From contig VWZP01010561.1 in the NCBI GenBank assembly GCA_013396995.1, positions 1-64,000 on the forward strand: DNA of 64,000 nucleotides. The letters are read 5' to 3'. The translations under genes were made by a program, and so were the position numbers. The notes under the pieces are model-generated. The model had not been told where the DNA came from. It did not search any database and saw nothing but the letters and a program-made list of their open reading frames with translations. How positions within the stretch are numbered: position 1 is the first letter of the stretch; each line of letters begins with the position of its first letter. Positions 55,381-64,000 of the stretch are shown here, in pieces. This DNA is from Dicaeum eximium. Its lineage: Eukaryota; Chordata; Aves; Passeriformes; Dicaeidae.

Positions 55381-56749
55381 TTAAGACTATACACAGAAGT
55401 ATTTCGCCATCCAGTCTTTAGATACCAAAGGCAACATCCTCTCATCTTGCATTCTGAGCCAAGACATACACATTGTCTAGGTGAAAGAAGATGTGAAAGT
55501 CAGGGAAGTAAAGAAAATAACAACATGAAAGAATCAAATTTTTATTATTAATGAAGAATAAGATGTTATTATAGCTCAAGGTCACATATGACAAAACAAT
55601 CTCAGGTTAATGCCACATCTGTTACATACTGAGAGAATGAAAATTAAAACATAATAATTGTTTTGGCTTGTTTTCTTTAAAACCATCTGCAGAATTGCAA
55701 TTTGCCACATGCTGAAAGATTGTGTTCCACACAGGCCCAGCAGGGTCTGCCTCTCAGGCTCAGGACTGAGACCCCAGGGGACACTGGGGTCAAATGAACT
55801 CCTAATATCAGGTGACAAAATAGGATTTGGTAGAATATGCAGTATCTCTTAAATTTAGTTTATTAGAAGAGGAATCCTTTAAATAACAACTGAGGAAGTC
55901 TGACAAAGTAACTAGAATAAACATGGTGTTCCCACGTACTTAGTTCAAGTCTATCCAGCAGAGTTTCTGTTTGTAGAATGAATACTATGTTAAGAATATA
56001 ACCTACCACAACAGAACAGCGATAAAATGGCAGTATAAAAATAAGATACATTGCAAGTGGAAGTGGAGGGTGGAATAAGAACCACAATCTGTGCAGAGAG
56101 GAAGAGGGACAGAAGGGAAACAGAAAAAGTTAACCTCTATCAAGCAACATCTATCTGTTTAGAACAACATTCTTTCATAAAACTTGACAAAGTTAGTGAG
56201 CCAACATAAAAAGCAAACAGCTATTCTAAGTTCAACAAACCTATATAGAGCCAATATTTAACTACCTCTCCAATATGTGATGACTTTACACATACAATAC
56301 CATATCTGCCCATTTTACAATATTACCTTCCCACGGGAAGAGCTGGTGTAATGCACAATGCAATTTTCACACTGTAAGTAATTAGTACAATAAAATCAAA
56401 GTTAAAACAAATGTTGAAAAAAGTTATGTTCATATTCAAAATAAGAAAGCAATTTATAAAATTATGCAAATTCTCTCAAAAGTAAGAACACTCTCAGTGA
56501 AGGTCTTGAAAACTTTCTTGAAAGTCAAATCAATTTTGAAATCCTACATACACACAAAAAAATAAAAGTACTATTAAATCTGTCTGAGGACCTGATCATT
56601 TGTACTGTTTATCTGGTTTTTTCCATTTTAGATGCAGCACATCTACTTCACCAGGAATCATTTCAAAAAAAGGAAAAAGTTTAACAATAATTAAAATCAA
56701 GTACATAAAAATTAATTAAAGGAAACAAAGCATGTGTACAGCCAGGTTA

Positions 56750-56802
56750 AAACAAACACGCAAACAAACAAAACAAAACAACAGCAGCAACAACAACAAA
56801 AA
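56750..56802 (+). repeat. CAAA/CAA-type simple repeat
   Basis: AAAC, CAAA and CAAAA units pass into CAGCAGCAACAACAAC. It is imperfect and A-rich. Confidence 0.85.
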
Positions 56803-57245
56803 TCCCCACAACCTACCTGACCTTGGTCAAAACCAATACTAGGCTACAAAACATACCTGAAATAGCTAATCACAGAAATTGCAGAACAAGGAGATACTTA
56901 ATTCAAGTTTCCAGATGAACTCTCACTAATGTTCCCAGACCAGTATTTCAAACTATTTCTTCCCCCATTCCCCTTTCCCACCTTTCAGCAGAATGTAAAC
57001 CCATCCCTATATAGGAAAGTTGGCAGCTCCACTTCACAAGTCTGCATCCTTATCTAAATCAACATTCATTCCCAGTTGGAGGGAAGACACAAACCTTATT
57101 AGGAGCCACTGACACACACTGCCTTTCGCTGATGCTGCCATGGAGTCACGTAGGTAAGAGACTGGAAACTTAATGGTGGGGTTTGTAAAGTCCTATCTAT
57201 TGCCTCTCCATAGCTCTCTGAGTTCATTCTCCATTCACCAGAGCA

Positions 57246-57365
57246 TCCTATCCTATCCTATCCTATCCTATCCTATCCTATCCTATCCTATCCTATCCTA
57301 TCCTATCCTATCCTATCCTATCCTATCCTATCCTATCCTATCCTATCCTATCCTATCCTATCCTA
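57246..57365 (+). repeat. Perfect TCCTA pentanucleotide array, 24 copies
   Basis: Twenty-four uninterrupted TCCTA units occupy exactly 120 bases, ending at the interruption TCCAT. Because 5 is not a multiple of 3, each frame cycles through all units without a stop, which yields a repeated Ser-Tyr-Pro-Ile-Leu frame on the plus strand. That frame is a by-product, not a gene. In the FARS2 transcript the tract reads TAGGA. Confidence 0.98.
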
Positions 57366-57566
57366 TCCATCATTATCAATTATAACTGGTATGTAAAATG
57401 AGGAGAACTTAATTTGCCACCTCCTCTCACACTGAACAGCAATTTATTGCCTAGTCAGGATGTCACCTGGACATTTTATAAGTTTGTTGGATGCAAACTT
57501 GCTGAGTTTTTCCTTCCATGGGAAAGCTCACTTCTAAGCACAGATTTTCTGTAAAAACAAATCTTT

Positions 57567-57582
57567 GTGTGTGTGTGTGTGT
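57567..57582 (+). repeat. GT dinucleotide microsatellite, 8 copies
   Basis: A perfect (GT)8 run, about 200 bp from the pentanucleotide array. Confidence 0.93.
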
Positions 57583-60500
57583 TCAAGGACAAATGTATTC
57601 TTTTGCCCTGTCTCCCACATGGGGGATGGGAGCCTTTCTTCTCTCAACCTATGATATAGAGAGTTATCTCTCTGACTTTGTAAGCATTTTCTGGCATTCT
57701 AGCAGTTTGGGACTGGGCGTGAAGAAGAAAAGATGTTAGCTCAGAACCTGGGCACATATAGCCCAAAATCCTTCTGAACAATGAAGTCATTTTAATAAAT
57801 CATATAAACCTTCTGATATTGGAGTCACAGAGTCTTGATTCATCCTCGACAGGACTCTAGCAACAACAGCAGTTAGGTAGATTTCAAAGGGATTATGTTC
57901 AAGGATCTGGACATACTCCAATATAAAGATGATAAAATTTGTCCTTCTGAATTTCTTCTTCAGAAGATTATTATCTTCTACCTCTCCCTCTTTCTCTCTC
58001 TCTTTCATTATTGTTGCATACCTATTGTTACATACTTTATGTCTCAAGTCTCATGATTTTCTTTGTATAAGGAGTAAGGAAATGCATGAATTCTGTATGG
58101 AAAGCAAATTTATATAGTTTTCATACTTGTCCTTAACAGTTGGTGAAGATGAAGAAAGATTTTTTAATTACTAAATAAATTAAAATTTAATTATTAATTA
58201 AAATGGAGAGGGACTGAAAACTTGTTACTGAGTAAAAAGGCTGGCAGTGCTAGTGTCAAAGATTCAGAAAGCTGAATTTATTTTTAATTCTTTACCTGCA
58301 AGCAGAGATAATCTTTCTTCAGCTCTGCTTCTTTTGCCTGTTAGCTTTAGTCAGTGTTTTGTTCCTTCTCAGGCTGAAAGAAAAATTTTGACAGAGTCAC
58401 CCTAGATATGAAAAAAAAAGAAGCAGAAATAAAATAAAAAGAGAGGTCTATCTAGAACTGTAAAGGCTTGTAAGGAAGTATTGACAATTCAGCTGACCTT
58501 ACAAATGCATCAGAAGCATGATATATACAGGAACATGTCCCTAATGCACTATCACTCATAGTCAGAGTTCTAAAGACAAAAAACCAATAGTGACACACGA
58601 TGAAAGATTAAAAAAGTCATGGATCATGCAAAAGTAATTATCTTAAGCTCTACCACTACTACAATCCCTAATATGGCTATACTATTTTCCTCCTTTCATT
58701 TAAAGCATTGCTGCATAGTCATCTTTCATCTCTAGAAACAATTTGCTTCAGCTTCCTATTCAAATTTTTTTCCCATTCCTATTTTTTTTCCTGGATCAGA
58801 TAAACAAGCTACTAGAACAAAAAGTCATACATGGATGCACAGCACCACGTAAAATGAAAATGTGTTACAAGTGGAAAATCATATTCCCCCTCCCCTCATC
58901 CCAGTCAGAAAACTAAACGGATTACCTACTTAAAATCCACTTAATCCTTGATGATTTACCCATCTACTGTAAATTTTGCTTAACTTTTCTTTCACTAAAA
59001 AAAATATGAAATCTTTAATTTCCACACTTTTAAGTTCCTTCCACATGTCCCATTATAAGAGGTCACACCTTTCCAACACATTACAGAAGACCTTTCAACT
59101 TTTACTTTACCTTGGAAAACATCTTCTCTTACATCAGATTCACATTACCCAACATGATACTTCTACACCTACTGACACTTTGATCTAGGAATTGTTTCCA
59201 ACAAATAATCACACAAGAAGGATTTATAAGAAAATTACTACTTGAAGTGGATTTTCAGGGAAGGACTTAAGCAGTTGTCCTTGAGTGGAGCTAGCCCCTA
59301 GTGTCATCTGACAAGAAAGGCCATGCCCACAATCCAGGGTGCAGATGAACTGGGATGCACACAAGCAGCAGGATGTCTTTGATTTCACATACTTGTGACA
59401 TGGGACTGGGTAAGCAGAAAAAAACCCCACAGCACTGTGTTAACCGTGCACCAATCCCCAGGGCTGAAACATGGAGAATCAGAGATGAAGGGCACCACTT
59501 TTACCACCACAGCATGACCATGTGTATACGTGAATACATATTTACAAATTTTTCTGCACATTCACATGACAAAAAATAAACTCAAGAGAAGAAAGAACTT
59601 TACTCTAGCAAAATGTCTTAAGTGCAATCATGATCTTTAACTCAAAAGATTGGCAGTACCATTTGTAACCAACCTGCCAAACTGGAAATCCTAAGTCAGC
59701 AAAAAATATATAGGGGTAGCTACCAAGAGAATCTCAGCTGCTCTTAAACAAACTATCAGTCCTTGTTTTACTGCTAAGTTTGCTTCCTAAGCTAAAATTT
59801 TCAATATCCTCTGAAAGAAGGCAGAAAAAAAATCAAAATAACTACATAATTTAGCCTGTCTGGCTGACAGCTACTGAGAAATATGATGATAGTGTAAATC
59901 ACGGAGGAGAGAGAGGGATTACACAGCGTGACTCTAAAGGGGCATAAATGAAAAAGTGAGATGAACTCAGGGAAGAGGGCGGCATAGGATGAGCATCAGA
60001 AAACATTTCTTAACAGCAATACAATATAAAGTAGAATATACTTTCCCACAGAAACAGAAGTTATTTAGGGCTAAATTGATAAAACACTGGAAAGCAGAGC
60101 AAAGAAAGCATTTTAGAATTGATGAGGTCATGGATGAGAACACTTCATTAATCCTGTCATTTATGCTTCTCATTATTCGATTTCTTAGCAAGATTTCAGT
60201 ATAACAAAAAACCACACAGTAAAAATATGTTAATTTTTTGTTGGATTCTTGTCTTCATCAGCATTAACGTTAGAAGTGTTTAGAAGTGTCATTTGCGTTT
60301 GATGCAACTATTACATGATGAACTATTTAAGCATTACTGCTAATTTTAATCCCCTATTAGTTATTCTTTTGCCTGTAACACAGAATTTTCCTTTTCATTC
60401 TGAACTTTTAGAGTATTTTTATTTCAAGCATTTCAAAGGATTTTACCAATGTATGTAAGAACATCTTTCAAAATCCATACGGTGTGCAACACTGCTTTTC

Positions 60501-62938
60501 ATTGATCCAGAAGTTACCCTGCGACTGCTGAACTCTCCAGCTCCTTAATTGTCAGGTAACACAATGCCATGAAGTCCTCTGGAGGACTTAAGCCACAGGA
60601 AATTACAAAGTTAAAACTGTTGCCAATAAGGAAAACAAATTTCAGTGTTTCATTCAGTCTGATGCCTGCAGCACAAGAGATCATGAACCAGGAAAGGTTT
60701 AGGAGCAGTGGTAAAACAGGTGTTCCCTTACAAGACCAAGTATTACAACAGAAAATGCACTGCTGGTTGCATTTTGGTTTTCCTATTATTACTGTTCTTA
60801 CAGTCTCACTTTAAACAATACACAACATTCTGCAATTCAGTTTGGAAAGAGACGGGGTAACGCACAAAAAGCTGTCCGAGAGAAGAGTTTTGTCACCATT
60901 TCTTCCTTCCCTCTCAACTTCCAGGTAGAATTTTTTAAAATGCACAAAGAAATCAGGAGTATAGCTGAATTTGAAATATGGAAGTTTCTCCTCCTAAATA
61001 AAAATGTTCTTTTCTACAGGGCAACCAACTAAATACAATTTTTTAAAATAATCTTCTGAATCTTCTATTCAGAGTCAGTCAAGGCCTCCTGTTGATACTG
61101 TGGAAATCTTAATTCATCATACAGAACAGTTAAATTACAGTTTGTTACATTTCTCATTGAAATCCCAAAATTCTTGTGATTTATAATCCGTCTTTTAAAG
61201 GTCCTACTCTACAATGTACAGGATCTCACTGTGCACAACCCTATCAACCAAGAACTAAGACAAGGAAATAAAAGAGACACCACACCACTGAAGCACAGAA
61301 AAATTAGCATGTTTCCACAAATTGGAAAACAATTACTAAAAGAGATTATAATATCTGTCAACAATCAATTATCATTCTGAGCCCCAAAGAAAAATAATGA
61401 AAACCAACAGCAGCATACCAGGAAAGCACTGAAAGTGTTCAGTGCCATGTCATGAAGCTGAAATAATGCACCACAAGGAACAATTCAGCAACAGACGACA
61501 TTACATTGACTATGTCCCAGAGAGTAGAACAGCTCTTTCTTTCCACTCCAGTCCACAGCCCCTGCACGTACTTCATCCAAATTCCTTCCCCTCCCTCTCA
61601 CCTTTTAGCAACTACACACTTAAATATTCCAGCTACTGATACCATTATATCCTCTCAAAGTGCTTATTTATCCTGAGAAGTGCAGAAAGGCAAGGCACAT
61701 GCCACCTTCCTTCCCAGACCAAATGCTGAAAGCAAAGACTTCTGTACAAATGAACACCCACCAACCCTAAATTCAGGTGCAGTTTTCCCCTCAGGAACGA
61801 GGAGGCAGTTAATGAAGTGGTTATTGCTGCTTCCCCATACACAGACCCCAGTGTCACAGGACACGCAGTGGTCATTTGGGCTGTGTCTGTGCTGTGACTG
61901 CCCTGCAGGCTTGCAGTGGTGCACATGAACAAAGGCCAGCAGAAACACCCATATCCCGGCCACAGCAATGTCCACTTCCTGCAGAATGGCACGACTTCTC
62001 CGACCATAACCCATCGCTTCCAAGAAAACACAGTAACAAATGCATAATAAAGTAATTAATTTTTCCTATTAACAGTGCCAACCCAACTGCACAAAGGTGA
62101 CTACTTTCTGGCAAAAATTGATCTTCTCTCCTTGAGTGTATTAAAGATTAAGCTAGAAAAGAGAGACAAGAGGGAAGATTTTTCTCCTTTGATAGATTTA
62201 CTTTGCATTTGATCATGCATTGTATGTGCTTACTGCTTATTTAAATATAGGAGGTTTCTAGGCTTTTTTAAGAGAAAAACATGGTTACCTTAAAAAAAAA
62301 TAATAAAACTCAGAAAAACTGTCAGGGAGTTTTAGGAACAGGATTAGCATCTGAGGCTATCTAAAAATAATTTTCAATTACTTTTCAAATATTAAATTAA
62401 TACTGTTCTTGTAAACAAAATTTGCTGAATGCTTTCATCCCAATTACTCCCTCGTCTTTTAGAGCTGAGAATTGAACATGAAAACTTTATTTCCAACAAT
62501 ACCTGAGGGGTGTTGTATAATTAGATGGAACAACTGCCACACTCATCCACAGAATGGTATCCCATAACTTTGCTAAAATCTCAAACTTGGGTTTGGCTCT
62601 GTACATGACAGAACCGTATCGTTTTAAGCTGTCTGCAGCCCACCCTCATAACAAAGGGCAGAGCGGCCAGTGCTGCTTTTAGAGATGGTAAATCTGTAGA
62701 CACAAAGCCAGAGTTCTGCTATAACATGCATTAAGCAGCCCAGCCACCAACAGCTGCAAAGATGGGGAGCGCCAGCACCCGAGATGGGCTCTGCTTCTGG
62801 CATGGCAATCTGCATCAACAACATGGCTTGGGCTGCAAGGGGAATCTGGTTGGTCCATTGGCAAATGAAGGGCACGCTTGCTTTGTATTTCTCCATGTGG
62901 GTGTCCCGAATGCCGAGATCTAACCCAAAACACACCGG

Positions 62939-62985
62939 TAACTTACAAGGGTTTGTTACTTACAAGGGTTTGTAACTTACAAGGG
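62939..62985 (+). repeat. 18-bp tandem repeat, about 2.6 copies
   Basis: TAACTTACAAGGGTTTGT (62939-62956) is followed by a 17-base copy (62957-62973) and a partial AACTTACAAGGG (62974-62985). Confidence 0.9.
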
Positions 62986-63414
62986 AAGGCCTCAGAAGCA
63001 TGACATAGTGCAGCTGCATGTTTTTCTACATTTCCATTTCTAGTTTGGGCTTTGCTAAAGAGAATATCCAGGAAATTTTCTACATACAGAAAACCTCCAT
63101 TTCCAGAAGCCTAAAAGGGTTGCTAAAACACGGCATTCCTGTAAATTTGAAATAAATTCATGTGTCTAATTACTAATGTAATTACTAATTATATCCAAAA
63201 GCACAGAACTATTTTAGTTTTTTGCAACAAACTATAAATTGTATCAGATGTACAACTGGCAGTAATACTCAAATGCACGTGCAATAAAACATGAGTTAAA
63301 TTAGAAGTGGCAATTGAAGCACTTTTGCCAGAGACATGTAGAATACCTACACGGTAGTTGTTTTAAACATCTACTATATAAATAACAAACTGTGAAGGAA
63401 GAAGGAACCCTATC

Positions 63415-63716
63415 ATGATACCTGAAAGGAGGTTCTAGTGAGGTGGGGACTGATTTCTTCTGCCATGCCTGCAGAGAGAGGACCAGAGGAAAGGGATTTA
63501 AAGTGAGACAGGGGAGATTCAGATTAGATATTAGGGGGAAAAAATACATTGTTAGGGTTGTCAAGCATTGGAATAGGTTACCCAGGGAGATGGTGGAGTT
63601 ACCGTCCCTGGAGGTGTGCAAGAGACTCCTGAATGTGCCGCTGGGTGAGGTGGTTTAGGGGTTACAGTAGCAGTGCTGGAGACTAAAGGTCTCTTCCAAC
63701 CTTGATGATTCTATGA
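63415..63716 (+). mobile_element. CR1 non-LTR retrotransposon, 3' end with ORF2 C-terminus
   Basis: Plus-sense, 5'-truncated CR1 of about 300 bp. The reading 63470-63657 retains the conserved ORF2 C-terminus: RTRGKGFKVRQGRFRLDI, VVKHWNRLPREMVELPSLEV and a closing stop at 63656. It is followed by a 3' UTR with GGTCTCTTCCAACCTTGATG and the terminal ATTCTATGA. The 3' end is intact and the last frame is still open, so this is the best preserved CR1 copy here. It is antisense to FARS2. Confidence 0.93.
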
Positions 63717-63980
63717 CACTAAATAAATTATATTACTGATAAAATTCAAAAATCAGTATTAAATGCAGCTGCAGTGTAATACTTGTAAGTTACAAAGTTA
63801 AGTTTATTCTGCAGTGGCAAAACTTTCAGCAAAGAAGGATGCTTAATGTGTGGTTTAAATAACAGACTTCATCTTAAAAACATATTGAGAGAGGAACAAC
63901 TCAACCATCACTATAACACAACGGGCCCTGGTACACTAGCACAGATGTAAAATTACTGCAATTGTCTATAGTGATTTCAG

Positions 63981-64000
63981 AGAATCACAGAATGTTGAGG
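63981..64000 (-). mobile_element. Probable CR1 3' end cut by the right window edge
   Basis: AGAATCACAGAATGTTGAGG matches the reverse complement of a CR1 tail and the start of its 3' UTR. Only 20 bases are visible; the body would lie outside the window. Its orientation is opposite to the copy at 63.4-63.7 kb. Confidence 0.55.

Larger units (their letters stand above)
10585..64000 (-). other. FARS2: FARS2 intron upstream of the start-codon exon (at least 53.4 kb, incomplete)
   Basis: Everything to the right of the acceptor at 10585 is interpreted as one intron, because FARS2 in other vertebrates has a noncoding first exon separated from the ATG exon by a very long intron. That interpretation is inference; no upstream exon, CpG-island promoter or other gene was recognised here. 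Contents are listed separately: CR1 fragments, tandem repeats, palindromes and an assembly gap. Between them lies unremarkable A+T-rich sequence with scattered short frames that lack family matches. Confidence 0.75.

Noticed and set aside
57173..57385. 70-codon plus-strand frame with a repeated Ser-Tyr-Pro-Ile-Leu unit
   Set aside because: It is entirely a by-product of the TCCTA microsatellite, which has no stop in any plus-strand frame.
1..64000. CRISPR array, prokaryotic operons, tRNA or rRNA genes, endogenous retrovirus
   Set aside because: No spaced direct repeats of CRISPR type, no operon-like packing of frames, and no cloverleaf or rRNA core sequence was seen. No paired long terminal repeats or retroviral gene blocks were recognised. 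A systematic tRNA and repeat search would be needed to exclude small or very decayed copies.

Overview
The window is vertebrate nuclear DNA, most likely from a bird. The signs are one conserved vertebrate gene split by very long introns, A+T-rich gene-poor sequence, few interspersed repeats, and recognisable transposon copies that all look like CR1 non-LTR retrotransposons, the dominant family in birds and other sauropsids. I see nothing bacterial, plasmid or viral, no CRISPR array and no operon. A turtle or crocodilian cannot be excluded from sequence alone.

The only gene I can support is FARS2, the mitochondrial phenylalanyl-tRNA synthetase, on the minus strand. Its first coding exon (coding part 9949-10566, 206 codons, preceded by 18 nt of 5' UTR) carries the mitochondrial presequence and the first half of the class II catalytic domain. 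The next coding exon (188-347, 160 nt) continues the same protein. All four splice signals in the window obey GT-AG and the reading phases agree with the recalled human protein. Positions 348-9948 are the intron between the two exons. Positions 10585-64000 lie in the long intron upstream of the start-codon exon, whose far end is outside the window. Positions 1-187 begin the following intron. The remaining exons and the promoter are not here.

The introns hold CR1 fragments (near 1, 20.7, 33.7, 41.4, 47.5, 63.4 and 64.0 kb), a perfect 24-copy TCCTA pentanucleotide array (57246-57365), several short tandem arrays, A/C-rich and AT-rich low-complexity tracts, and a cluster of three adjacent palindromes (53170-53226). 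A near-perfect 191/192-bp direct repeat flanks the only N in the window (34952) and looks like an assembly join of overlapping contigs, not real biology.

I looked for an undescribed system and did not find one. The most useful second looks are the probable assembly artefact, the pentanucleotide array, the palindrome cluster, a CR1 copy missing its 3' end, and a few GC-richer stretches (about 13.7-15.1, 16.0-16.5 and 61.6-62.95 kb) whose open frames I could not assign to any family.
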